From assembly GCA_018889975.1 (NCBI GenBank), contig CP076546.1:1984001-2048000 (forward strand): DNA of 64,000 nucleotides, read 5' to 3'. The notes beneath the pieces are model-generated. The model saw only the letters and a program-made list of their open reading frames with translations. It was not told the origin of the DNA and ran no database searches. A program made the translations under genes and the position numbers. Below are positions 26,604 to 34,870 of this stretch, piece by piece (positions within the stretch are counted from its first letter, which is position 1; every line of letters starts with the position of its first letter). Source of the stretch: Bacillus sp. NP157. GTDB lineage: Bacteria > Pseudomonadota > Gammaproteobacteria > Xanthomonadales > Rhodanobacteraceae.

Positions 26604-26792
26604 GTGACAGATCACCTCAACCGCGTGATAAGCATCAACCCCGATGACCCCCATGACCTTGCCCTCTGGGCCCTGGTCCTCCACGTCTCTCCGGCCACCG
26701 TCCTGGCAGCCGTCCACCAGGTCGGTAGCGATGCGGTCGCAGTCCAGCGATTGCTCACCGGCAGGTCACCGGGCCGAGAAGGCTGGGAATAA
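26604..26792 (+). CDS. DUF3606-like small protein
   Basis: 62 aa from a GTG at 26604 (an upstream TTG at 26553 is in frame). RVISINPDDPHDLALWALVLHVSPATVLAAVHQVGSDAVAVQRLL matches the small DUF3606 pattern: polar start, W in the middle, helix ending in AV-x-x-VG. These proteins are short, helical and of unknown function, frequent in proteobacterial accessory DNA. Confidence 0.6.
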   Translation: MTDHLNRVISINPDDPHDLALWALVLHVSPATVLAAVHQVGSDAVAVQRLLTGRSPGREGWE

Positions 26793-26864
26793 GCGTCCAC
26801 CCGCCCACATTTCCGCCTTCTCTGGATGGACGGCGCCAGCTTCCTGAGAGCGCCTGCCTTCGGG

Positions 26865-27059
26865 TCAGCGGTCGAGACCCTTGTCCGGGTCCTGCTGACC
26901 CACCTGGTCCGGGTCACCCTCTTCCGGGCCTCCGCCCGAGCCCGGGGGGACCTGGGCCGGGTCACGGTCGGGCTGGTTCGGCTGGCCGCCACCGCGCTGG
27001 CCGGGCTCCTTGCCCGGGTCCACGACACCTGTCTCGCTCATTCTGGCTTCGTCGCTCAT
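26865..27059 (-). CDS. Low-complexity Gly/Pro/Gln-rich small protein
   Basis: 64 aa with few hydrophobic residues: MSDEARMSETGVVDPGKEPG, then RGGGQPNQPDRDPAQVPPGS and ending GQQDPDKGLDR. It should be intrinsically disordered. GGAG precedes the ATG closely, supporting translation. Similar Gly/Gln/Pro-rich stress-associated mini-proteins occur in pseudomonads and xanthomonads; no function is assigned. Confidence 0.5.
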   Translation of the reverse strand: MSDEARMSETGVVDPGKEPGQRGGGQPNQPDRDPAQVPPGSGGGPEEGDPDQVGQQDPDKGLDR

Positions 27060-27457
27060 GGTCGCTCTCCTTCAGTTGGGCCTCCATAGAGCGCCGACCG
27101 TTGTGACGGGCTCGACAGGGTCGGGTCAGCAGCGGGTGAGCACATGCAAGTGGATTTGCGGACGGTGGGCCGGTCGCCGAAGCTCTCCCCGTTGACCATC
27201 CTGCGCTCGAGTTCGAAACGCCCCCCTGTTGAGGCGTTTCAGTGACTGCTCGCTCGCATCCCGTGTCCATCGAAAGAATGTCGCGCAAGACACGGGGGCA
27301 AAGCTCTTATTTGCCCGGGATAAGGTCCGCCTGACTTCTGGGCGGAAAAGTGCATCTGCAACGGTGCTTTGGCAAGGCATCAAGCCAACACCTCCCGCCC
27401 GGCTGCTGCTGGTTGTGCATCGGTGCATATCCAAGAAGGCGGAATGTCAAATCGGCA
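27060..27457. other. Intergenic region, no gene seen
   Basis: About 400 bases between two minus-strand genes. The ORFs present are shadows without ribosome sites or recognisable protein. It presumably holds the promoter of the 26865-27059 gene. Confidence 0.4.
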
Positions 27458-28542
27458 CTACAGCCGTCGACGCGTGCCGTCCGGCACGGCGCGATGATCC
27501 ACGTGCGGGACAGCACCCTCAAGCATCCACTGTTCGAAGACAGACCTGACCGCGGGTGGAGCAACATCGAGTGGCGTCTCGCCCTCGTCGTTGGTCGCAT
27601 CGAGGGGCAGACCACGGCGCAGGAGCCATTCGGCGATGCGTGGCGCCTTGGCGATGTGAAGCAATGTGTTGCCGGCGGCATCGTGCGGACCCAGAAAATC
27701 GACTGCTTGGAAAAAAGGCGGCAATGCACATGGTTCTCCCTCGTGCCCACCCCATGCATCAACCTCTCCCGCCTCTCCGTCAGCGAGGACCGCAAGGCCG
27801 ACCGTCGTCACGTCCATGAAGATATAGCTGCGCACACCGCGTGCGACATCGTGGGCGTGCCGGTAGTCAACATCTTGCGCGCCGAGCGCAAGGAGGCGGG
27901 TGATGCGCACGGGGTCGCGCATGAGGACGGCGTTGGCAAGGAGACGGGCGGCAGAGAATTGCGCAATGAGCGGATGGCCGTCATCGTGTTTGGGCCAGCT
28001 CCTTGCCACATCCGGATTGTAGTAGCCGAGTTCGTCCATCTCTTCCCTGAGCCATGAGGGCACCAAAGCTGCCCACTCGCTCTCGGGAATGAGCGGCTCG
28101 TCGGCACTGACGTCGTAAAGGGCCGCAACATCTTCCCCCTCGCGGCGGCCTCGTTGTACCACTGCTCCTGCGGCGCGCCCTCGCCCTTGAGATAGGCGTG
28201 GACCGGTCCTTCGTTGGCGAAGGCGAGGAGCGTGCGGCCCCTGGAATCGACCTGGCGAATGTCGCCCCCGAAGGCAAGCAACAATGGGGTCAGCAACACC
28301 TGGTGCTGGTCGGAATCGATAAGCACGGCCAGCGACATGGCTGTGAGACCCTCGAACCAGTCACCGTCACCGTATTCGTAATCACCGCATTCGTTGTGCA
28401 AATCGGCGCCGGCAATGATCTGACCTACCATGTCCCGCAGACTCACATCCGGGTCCGCCATGAGCCGTATGAGACGGTCTGTAGTGTCATCAGGCTCACC
28501 CGTTCCGGTGGTTTGCTGGAGGGCGTGCGGCATGGTCGTCAT
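27458..28542 (-). pseudogene. Ankyrin-repeat protein, frameshifted in a G5 run
   Basis: The start at 28542 (AGGA upstream) opens MTTMPHALQQTTGTG...; the sensible frame breaks at a G5 tract (C5 at 28135-28139) after WYNEAAARG, and the protein continues in another frame (EDVAALYDVSADEPLIPESEW...) to the stop at 27458. One extra G would give a protein of about 360 aa. Ankyrin repeats are visible: DSRGRTLLAFAN in the first part, and DAAGNTLLHIAKAPRIAEWL and TNDEGETPLDVAPP in the second. Such proteins mediate protein binding and occur in immunity and effector loci. The lesion may be a real mutation or a sequencing error. Confidence 0.65.
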
Positions 28543-29011
28543 GACAATCGTTCCTGGGGGAAATCTCCAGCCTGGCGTGGTTTGCGGTTTCGTCAAGGGG
28601 GGAGCGGACATGGTCGCCTCCAATCGGTCGACGGGCCAGACACGCTGTCCGTTTGGCTTTCTGGTTATAGCTGCCATCCGAGGACACGGACGCACTACCG
28701 GCGTCGCCCGCCGCGGCGATGCCCTTCGCAGTACCTTGAGCGGTCGATAGCCTGGTGCATCTGGAAGGTCGGAAATGCCGAACGTCCCCGTTCACGGTGT
28801 GTCCGCAATGATCAGGGTGGCCCGGTCATGGTTGGCGGGCGCGCATCCCCTGTCTCAGGGCCGTGCGGGCTGCGAGATGGGCCTCCGCTGCGAAAACCGC
28901 GGCAGTCATTGCCTTGGCCCCCCGTCGACAGAGTGGCACAAGGGTCACGATAGGGCGGAATTCTCGATCCTGGCAACGACGGCGGATTGTCAATTGGAGC
29001 GAATGCACCGG
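28543..29011. other. Intergenic region, no gene seen
   Basis: 470 bases between minus-strand genes. No ORF here has a ribosome site or protein-like composition distinct from shadow frames. It should contain the promoter for the ankyrin gene. Confidence 0.4.
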
Positions 29012-29731
29012 CTACAACCGCGCGCGTGCAGCCATCGCCCGCCCCAGCCCGAGCCGACCGAGTCGCCGCATCTCTTCTTCATGCACCAACCGGAGCGCAA
29101 TCGTGCGAAGCGAACTCTCCGTTTCCCCCTCCCCATTTGCCGCCTCAGACGCCAAGCGCGCCCCCAATCGCCAGGCGCGTGGCGTAAGCAGCCCAGGCCG
29201 GCCCGGGGGGTGGTCCCATACGTCGGCGAGCATGGACGTCGTGCATTCCATCAGGACACCGGGGATGAGGTGATCGTCGACTGCGGCGGAATCGGTGAGC
29301 CAGCGCCGGATGGCATCGAGCTGGTCGGTCGGGCCAGAGGCAAGCGCCACGGCAAGATCGTTGGCGAAGGCATCGACCAGGAGCGCCGCTTCGACCAGGG
29401 GCCGGTAGTGCGTTTCAAACTCGTGGAGCTCGGTGACGAGTTCAAAACGGGGCAGCCAGGTATCGCGCTCGCGCGTTTCGTCCGTCCAGGCCATCCAGCG
29501 CGCCTCGGGACACCATGCGAGGACCTCTTTGGTGACGGGGGCAAGGCAATGGCCGAATGCCGCCAACCAGTCGGCCACTTCGCCTGCCGTCTGGCAGCGC
29601 TCGTATGGGATGCCGTCATCCCGCGCCGAAAAGCGCCTCGGCGCAACGATGACGGGTGAACCCTTGTGGTGCGGAAGGACAGCGGGTATCGCGCGAAAGA
29701 CGTGGTGCATATCACAGTCCGGGACCCTCAT
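29012..29731 (-). CDS. Hypothetical protein
   Basis: 239 aa from the ATG at 29731 (an ATG at 29710 is also possible). It is soluble and acidic with several Trp-rich segments (CPEARWMAWTDETRERDTWL, LADVWDHPPGRPG). No family is recognised. It is the last likely gene before the ssrA-like junction and is transcribed toward the ankyrin gene. Confidence 0.5.
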   Translation of the reverse strand: MRVPDCDMHHVFRAIPAVLPHHKGSPVIVAPRRFSARDDGIPYERCQTAGEVADWLAAFGHCLAPVTKEVLAWCPEARWMAWTDETRERDTWLPRFELVTELHEFETHYRPLVEAALLVDAFANDLAVALASGPTDQLDAIRRWLTDSAAVDDHLIPGVLMECTTSMLADVWDHPPGRPGLLTPRAWRLGARLASEAANGEGETESSLRTIALRLVHEEEMRRLGRLGLGRAMAARARL

Positions 29732-30083
29732 CCTGGCAGCAACGGGCGGTCTGTCAAGGCATCGGTCGAGAGGGCCCGGTCGCTGCGAACGGCCGGGTCC
29801 GATGCTGCGGATATTGCCGAGGGTCATCCGGACCCGTTTTGAACGCTCGGAATGACTTCCCTCCTCCGCCTACCGGGACGTGCCGCCCCGGCCCGCCCAT
29901 CAGCAAACCATGCAGCCCTCCGCTATCCTGTCGGCCCTGACGCCCTCATAGGCCGGTTGATTTCCCAGCCAAGGCGATCAAAACTGGGGTCACAGCCGAG
30001 GAATCACAGCGTGGCACCGGGCGGGGCCTGGAGTGAACCTTCAGCCATGGAAATCAATCGCTTGCTCTGGTTTCCCATGCGTG

Positions 30084-30100
30084 TCCCGCCACCTCCACCA
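30084..30100 (+). other. ssrA (tmRNA) 3'-end fragment, likely att site at the island's right end
   Basis: TCCCGCCACCTCCACCA matches the extreme 3' end of gammaproteobacterial tmRNA (E. coli ends CCCGCCAGCTCCACCA), including the encoded CCA, but no T-loop or acceptor partner lies upstream, so the rest of ssrA is absent. Tyrosine integrases often insert at this end and leave a copy at the far junction. A terminator follows, as it would after the original ssrA gene. The matching junction with the intact ssrA must be left of the window. Confidence 0.65.
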
Positions 30101-30105
30101 ATATG

Positions 30106-30141
30106 GCCCCCTAAGTGATTGATTCGCTTAGGGGGCTTTTT
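30106..30141 (+). terminator. Strong intrinsic terminator, probably the native ssrA terminator
   Basis: GCCCCCTAAG / CTTAGGGGGC, an 11-base loop, then five T. It begins six bases after the tmRNA-like CCA end. Confidence 0.85.
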
Positions 30142-30270
30142 CGTTTATGGGTCCGGATTGCCTGCGCACCCATAGGACAACGGCATACTCAAGAGAATGG
30201 AGGGTCCAGGAAGGGCCGCGTTGTGTAGCAGCGACTGGGCGTATCCCGTCAGGAGCGTGCATGCAATTTA

Positions 30271-30301
30271 CAAAGAAAACGCCCCGCTGTTAGGCGAGGC
30301 G
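30271..30301 (-). terminator. Minus-strand terminator
   Basis: Read on the minus strand: CGCCTCGC, loop CTAACA, GCGGGGCG, then TTTTCTTT. It lies 250 bases downstream of the 58-codon gene at 30555-30731 and could end that transcript. The stretch 30302-30554 contains a T-arm-like fragment but no complete tRNA and no convincing gene. Confidence 0.65.
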
Positions 30302-30554
30302 CATGAAACATGGCGTGATGCACGGGAATCGAAACCTTCGTGCATGGTGTGGATGGCCTGCCGACGCCGTAGCGCTACGCCGGACACCGAAATGTTGAGG
30401 TAACTTTCTTAACCCTCGGCACATGGCGTCAATTCGGCTTCTCCGACCCCAGCAATCTGCTTCATTTCTCAGAACACTGCCCTTGCGCTACGTTGATTCA
30501 GAACGCAGCAACTTGACGATGAAGGTTTCGCGCAGTGGAAACGTTTCGAACGGG

Positions 30555-30731
30555 TCACACGTCTTTCCATGCGTCGAGCGACTTGGCGTTCACGGCATCG
30601 TAGATGGTGTTGAAAACTGTCGCGATATTCTTCGCGACAGCTTCCGGAATGCCATTGCACAGGCTGCTGTTCGGATTGGAGACCATCGCTACGACGATGT
30701 CGCGCGCAATCTCGATAGTGTTGTCGCTCAT
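30555..30731 (-). CDS. Small protein of 58 residues
   Basis: MSDNTIEIARDIVVAMVSNP, then NSSLCNGIPEAVAKNIATVF and NTIYDAVNAKSLDAWKDV. GGAG lies five bases before the ATG. The segment IVVAMVSNPNSS...IPEAVAKNIATVF vaguely resembles the N-terminus of Ros/MucR proteins, without their zinc finger. It follows the 42-codon ORF on the same strand, downstream of the toxin/immunity pair. Confidence 0.55.
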   Translation of the reverse strand: MSDNTIEIARDIVVAMVSNPNSSLCNGIPEAVAKNIATVFNTIYDAVNAKSLDAWKDV

Positions 30732-30776
30732 ACTCGCTCCGTGGTTGGTTGGTCCTCACCCAGGATGGATGCTAAC

Positions 30777-30905
30777 TCAAGGACGACCGGCTTCGGGTTG
30801 GCTGCACGACTTCTCCTGGCGGACCTCGCCCAAGAGCTTGCCCCGGCACAGGTAGAGGATCTCGCGGGCGCTATAGCTCTCGGCGTCGTCGGTGGCATAG
30901 CTCAT
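30777..30905 (-). CDS. Very small protein of 42 residues
   Basis: MSYATDDAESYSAREILYLC followed by RGKLLGEVRQEKSCSQPEAG and RP. CGGAGA lies six bases before the ATG, a good ribosome site. No family is recognised. It is in line with the toxin, immunity and 58-codon genes on the minus strand. Confidence 0.4.
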   Translation of the reverse strand: MSYATDDAESYSAREILYLCRGKLLGEVRQEKSCSQPEAGRP

Positions 30906-30984
30906 CAACTTCTCCGGTGCGACATCGGTAGCGGATCATCGCGCTACCGATGTCACGTGCTCGTTGTGAGTCATCGATGGTTAT

Positions 30985-31314
30985 CTACAGCCCATCTTCC
31001 AGATATCGAGTGTCAGCCCTGAGCTTAGCTAGAAGCTCCTCCCAGGCCACAGTGAACTTGTGGTAAGACCCATCGCTCGCCGCCAAAGAATACGCGCGCC
31101 TCACCGCACGAACAAAAGCATTGAATTTTTCCTGACTCAAGTCAGCTAAAGAGATGTATGTCATCCCTCCTTGATCGAGCGGATCATAAATTTCTGAGAT
31201 CACGTCACCATCGGAGGCATCAAACGACTGCCTAATCCGCTCTACTAGGTAGTCGAAATTGATGGTACTGGTAGCAACGCCATGGCCAGGCGAAAAAATG
31301 ATCGTTCCAGACAT
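30985..31314 (-). CDS. Cognate immunity protein of the CdiA-like toxin (putative)
   Basis: 109 aa, acidic and soluble, starting eight bases after the stop of the toxin ORF on the same strand, the standard place for cdiI. It reads MSGTIIFSPGHGVATSTINF, then a helical C-terminus (FNAFVRAVRRAYSLAASDGS). No immunity family is recognised with certainty. Base composition is AT-richer than the flanking chromosome, as for the toxin tip. Confidence 0.65.
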   Translation of the reverse strand: MSGTIIFSPGHGVATSTINFDYLVERIRQSFDASDGDVISEIYDPLDQGGMTYISLADLSQEKFNAFVRAVRRAYSLAASDGSYHKFTVAWEELLAKLRADTRYLEDGL

Positions 31315-31322
31315 ATCAGACC

Positions 31323-33527
31323 TTATTTAAACAGGATGATTTTACTTTGCTGTTCTTGAGGCAGCCTGTTGATGATGCCATCGAGAATCTGCTGGTTAGG
31401 CTGGGTTAGAAAACGCGTATCCATGGGAACAAAGTCCGCCTTATTCAGATGCATATCCAAGGTATTGGAAAAGCCCGAAGCGTTCTTCTCGAAGAATTGA
31501 TTGATCTTGGCAGCTTGACCGAAGTTGTCAGGCGTAAGCATGAAGTCAACCGTCTTTCCGGTGTTTGCACCGGAGGTGAAGAAAAAGTCCCCTTGCATGC
31601 CGGCATCCGCCCTTTCCAAAGTGCCGCCGAGATAATTTTGAAGTTCGACAGCTGCGCCCGCCTCACCGGGTCGCTCTCTTCCAGCGTCAACATCTTCGAC
31701 GTTCAATCTCTCAAACTCGCTTAGATCGACGGCATCGCGCGCGACAATGATCGTAGGTCCGCTGTTTGGAACATCTTCAAAACCAGCAACGTGTCTAGCA
31801 GCCTGTCCATCCGCAGCTGATCTTGGGGTCACACTGTCGGCGAGTATACTCCCTTCCTTCAATTCCCCAGCGACAGGCAGGAGGAGTTGTGCGCCATCGC
31901 CGACCTTCGCGGACAAGTCGTACCAGCCATAAAAGTGCTCTCCGATATCGCTGCTTCCTGCCCGATTCCAAGCCGCCTTTATATCTGACAGATAGCTCGT
32001 GCCCAACTGATGCAAGGCTGCACCTGGATCCCTGACGATGCTTGCACCCGCCTTTATCATTGCCCAGTAAGCTTGTGATCCTTCCTTGTAGTCCGGATTG
32101 CCTGTGGTCGCATATGCAAGAAACGACGCCTGGTTTTCGAGCAGCCTGCCTGTGTTTTTGAATAGACCCACTACGTTACTAATCACAGAGCCTGGCAACC
32201 CCGTCACTACGCCCGCGGTGGACGCCAGGCCGCGCACGATGGAATCTCGCCCGCGCTCGAGCAGCGTCGGCGCGCCGGAGTCCCAGCTCTCATCCGTATC
32301 GACGGGCGTCACGATACTAGCCGGATATGTTGGCACACCATCCTTCAAGAGACCCGCACTTTGCACGCCATGATCGTCGATGACCACACTCTGAGGAAGC
32401 GTGTTATTAACCCCATCAAAAAAGGTATCAAGCACCGTCTTGTTGCTATCGGACAACGGCGATAGAGCATTGGTCCGCCCATCGTAGACGCGGACTTCCG
32501 ACGTTAGGCCATAACCGGGATCCACATACCCAAGGAAAGGACGGCCGTAAGGATCAATTATCGATTGCGGTAGAGCCAGACCAGCGGGTGTCGTCGATCG
32601 GCCAATGACACTGTACGCGCCAGGGTTAGTGAAAGGTGTATTTCTGGCGTAGCCGGCAATACTAGCCAATGAATAGTCGGCGCTGGTTCCCAGCCCGAAA
32701 TTCGTAACACCCGGCCGGTGCGAGGAACCACTCCGAAAGTTCAACGTACTGCTAGCGGCGCGCGATATGACAGTGAGCGATCGCCAATCAAAGATCGATG
32801 ATGCCGTAGACGCCTCAACGGTAATTCCCGCCAAGCTGACGGCCCCGTTCATAGACGATGGATCGCGACTTACCTGATCGTTGTACCCTGTCGCTGACAA
32901 ACCGGCCTGAGCGGTAGATGCGAGCGAATAGGCACCCGGCCTTCCTACCGCAGCCTCGAGATCCGAGTTCGGGATCTGCATGATCGAGGAATTCTGCGCG
33001 GCAGCGTTCCTTTCCTGGAGCTCACGTTCGGACGCGATGTCGTAAGCGTACGATTTCGGGAACGCCATGCCCGCATACGAACCGGCCGCCGTACCCACCG
33101 CGTTCTCTGCAATGCTTTCCCAGCTGCTTACATGGTGGTCGCCCAGGGCTTCGCTCACTTCGCGACGGACGGACCCCTCCACGAGCGACGAGAAGCCGAT
33201 CGACGCCGCCGATCCAAACTGCTGGCCGCCTGCCACCTGCGCCTGTGTCGGCCCGAATTCGCCCGCAACGCCTCCAGCCACGCTGGAGGCTACCAACGAG
33301 GCCCAGCTGAAGTGCTCCTTCTGGCCCAGGGCCTTGCCGACGACATCCTGGGCGACATAGCCCGAGGCGGACTGCAAAGCACGTTCACCGAAGGTCAGGG
33401 AATTCGCCGCCGTGCCCGCAGTGCCACCGCTCAGCGAGGACGCGCTCACGGCCGTGTCGATGGAGTCACTCTGGATGTAGTTGGATACGCCACCTATAAC
33501 GACGGCCGTCGCCGCGGCCGTGAACAC
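31323..33527 (-). CDS. CdiA/FhaB-type contact-dependent toxin, C-terminal region (5'-truncated)
   Basis: 734 aa from a GTG at 33527; the frame stays open upstream (LQGYSFGEVFTAAATA is continuous) until a TAG about 90 bases earlier, so the N-terminal secretion and filament parts are missing. Residues 1-180 are the Gly/Ala/Ser-rich region seen near the end of two-partner-secreted hemagglutinins (WASLVASSVAGGVAGEFG). The last 135 residues are the toxin tip: AAVELQNYLGGTLERAD, FFFTSGANTGKTVDFMLTP, LNKADFVPMDTRFL, LPQEQQSKIILFK, resembling nuclease-type CDI tips. The immunity gene follows. It probably serves as a reservoir cassette, not an exported toxin by itself. Confidence 0.7.
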   Translation of the reverse strand: MFTAAATAVVIGGVSNYIQSDSIDTAVSASSLSGGTAGTAANSLTFGERALQSASGYVAQDVVGKALGQKEHFSWASLVASSVAGGVAGEFGPTQAQVAGGQQFGSAASIGFSSLVEGSVRREVSEALGDHHVSSWESIAENAVGTAAGSYAGMAFPKSYAYDIASERELQERNAAAQNSSIMQIPNSDLEAAVGRPGAYSLASTAQAGLSATGYNDQVSRDPSSMNGAVSLAGITVEASTASSIFDWRSLTVISRAASSTLNFRSGSSHRPGVTNFGLGTSADYSLASIAGYARNTPFTNPGAYSVIGRSTTPAGLALPQSIIDPYGRPFLGYVDPGYGLTSEVRVYDGRTNALSPLSDSNKTVLDTFFDGVNNTLPQSVVIDDHGVQSAGLLKDGVPTYPASIVTPVDTDESWDSGAPTLLERGRDSIVRGLASTAGVVTGLPGSVISNVVGLFKNTGRLLENQASFLAYATTGNPDYKEGSQAYWAMIKAGASIVRDPGAALHQLGTSYLSDIKAAWNRAGSSDIGEHFYGWYDLSAKVGDGAQLLLPVAGELKEGSILADSVTPRSAADGQAARHVAGFEDVPNSGPTIIVARDAVDLSEFERLNVEDVDAGRERPGEAGAAVELQNYLGGTLERADAGMQGDFFFTSGANTGKTVDFMLTPDNFGQAAKINQFFEKNASGFSNTLDMHLNKADFVPMDTRFLTQPNQQILDGIINRLPQEQQSKIILFK

Positions 33528-33826
33528 TTCGCCGAACGAGTAGCCCTGTAGGCGTTGTCGTATACCCAGTAGGAATTTTGTAGCCGGTAGATATTGACGA
33601 ATCTCGCACTATGATTACTCGCGCAGACTTCATATTCACTGCACCCCAGGATTCGGGGTGCCAGTGTTCGTCGAGGCATTCATCGCGAAGCCTTCCGAGA
33701 TATCACGTAAACACGATCACCACCCACTCACGCCGGAATTGCCGTCCCCTCGGTGCTTGACCACATCGATTCGAGCGGACCGATGAAATCGGGGTCTCCC
33801 GGTACGGGTACCCTGCTTGGAACTTA
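33528..33826. other. Upstream flank of the truncated toxin gene
   Basis: 299 bases. The toxin frame continues without a start codon of standard type until a TAG near 33617, consistent with loss of the 5' part by recombination. Nothing else is recognised. Confidence 0.4.
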
Positions 33827-34102
33827 TCAGCCTACAAGCATATCGCGGCCCTGGATCAACTCGATTCCAAAGCCGTCCAAGTACAGATCACCACTCATAC
33901 CACTTGGCAGTTCCGTGACCTCACGACGGTAAGTAACTATTTTTGTCACAACCAACTCTACCTTCTGCTCCGATGCGTCCCGCGTTCTTAGAAGGCTAAA
34001 AGTCACCCCATTTACAATCGAGCCTTTGTTGACAATTCCACTCACCAGAACACCATCGGCGCCAGAAGACACTCCACGCACCAAAAATTCAGCTTCAGAC
34101 AT
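33827..34102 (-). CDS. Stand-alone elongation-factor domain II-like protein, orphan immunity candidate
   Basis: 91 aa with GGAG before the ATG. The whole protein reads like EF-Tu/EF-G domain II: FLVRGVSSGADGVLVSGIVN, KGSIVNGVTFSLL, VTKIVTYRREVTELPSGMSG, YLDGFGIELIQGRDML. The G-x-G-x-V-x-x-G-x-V-x-x-G-x-I pattern and the closing G-D-x-L-type strand fit the translation-factor beta barrel. It has no GTPase domain. Directly upstream is a decayed toxin tip (34118-34370), so it may be that toxin's immunity protein. Some CDI toxins use EF-Tu as cofactor, so mimicry is conceivable but unproved. Confidence 0.55.
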   Translation of the reverse strand: MSEAEFLVRGVSSGADGVLVSGIVNKGSIVNGVTFSLLRTRDASEQKVELVVTKIVTYRREVTELPSGMSGDLYLDGFGIELIQGRDMLVG

Positions 34103-34117
34103 ACGAGATCTCCATCA

Positions 34118-34370
34118 TTAACGAACCCCAGTGCGTTGTAGGAATTCTTGAATCTGAGCAGGACTAAGCGGCTTCAAGGACCGAAGCGCATTTTCCAGAT
34201 CCGAGTTGCTGTATATCGCCGATGGAAGTCTGGCGACGCCCTTAAGTTTGATAAACCGACATACGATCTGCTACGAGCGGCAACGAACTGCCTCACGAAG
34301 CCGAAGTATCGACGGCTGTCGTGTTTGGAACAACGAAATAGCCCGCTCAAAGCGAGCGTCTCGTCATCGA
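34118..34370 (-). pseudogene. Decayed toxin-tip remnant
   Basis: Two coding-like segments in different frames: RRYFGFVRQFVAARSRSYVG, then FIKLKGVARLPSAIYSNSDL and ENALRSLKPLSPAQIQEF to the stop at 34118. The stop is 16 bases before the start of the immunity-like gene 33827-34102, the usual toxin-to-immunity spacing. The frameshift near 34240 and absence of a start indicate decay. Confidence 0.4.
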
Positions 34371-34371
34371 T

Positions 34372-34614
34372 CTATAGAGCCGTTGCTCTATCGGCCAGAT
34401 CTCGCAACTCAGGGTCACTAAATTCGAACTCCGGGCCCATGCTCATCGCTCCCAACTGCAGCAACCACTTATCAACGTCTGGGTCTATGTCGCTGAGGTT
34501 CTCGAGGCGAATCCTGTACGCCCAGTCAGCAATTTTTGCGCGATCAGCCTTCCCCGAGGGCTCGTGAAGAAATCCATCGAGCTCGTCTGCGAATTCATTC
34601 CGCGAGTAACTCAT
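34372..34614 (-). CDS. Small acidic protein, probable orphan immunity protein
   Basis: 80 aa: MSYSRNEFADELDGFLHEPS, WAYRIRLENLSDIDPDVDKW, GPEFEFSDPELRDLADRATA. It is helical and strongly acidic, like bacteriocin-immunity proteins, and sits within the AT-richer toxin/immunity array. No family is named with confidence. Confidence 0.5.
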   Translation of the reverse strand: MSYSRNEFADELDGFLHEPSGKADRAKIADWAYRIRLENLSDIDPDVDKWLLQLGAMSMGPEFEFSDPELRDLADRATAL

Positions 34615-34733
34615 AGTCCCAATTCCTTTGCGGTAGGCGGATCGTGAGGTGAGCCCACAACCTGCCCATTAATCACATGGATCGATAGGCCTAGGCGGGT
34701 GCTGTGGTGGGTGTTCACGGGCCGGGACGCTAC

Positions 34734-34757
34734 GGGTTGGCCGGATGCGGGTCAAGC
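34734..34757. repeat. 24-base repeat, copy 1
   Basis: GGGTTGGC-CGGA-TGCGGGTCAAGC. A 21/24 match occurs at 38605-38628. Each copy lies just past the end of an orphan-immunity block and before a GC-rich chromosomal gene. Confidence 0.45.
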
Positions 34758-34870
34758 CGCGTAGTTCGGCACCTGTCGATGCTTGAACCGCCGATTCTCT
34801 AGGCGCATTCTCCCGCAGACGCGGCGCAGATCCGCAAGACCACCAGGCCGGCGGCAATCGGGATTAACGA

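Noticed and set aside
30300-30400. A tRNA-like T-arm (GGTTTCGATTCCC) on the minus strand before a terminator
   Set aside because: No matching acceptor stem, D-arm or anticodon arm could be fitted in the 90 bases before it, so it is not called a tRNA.
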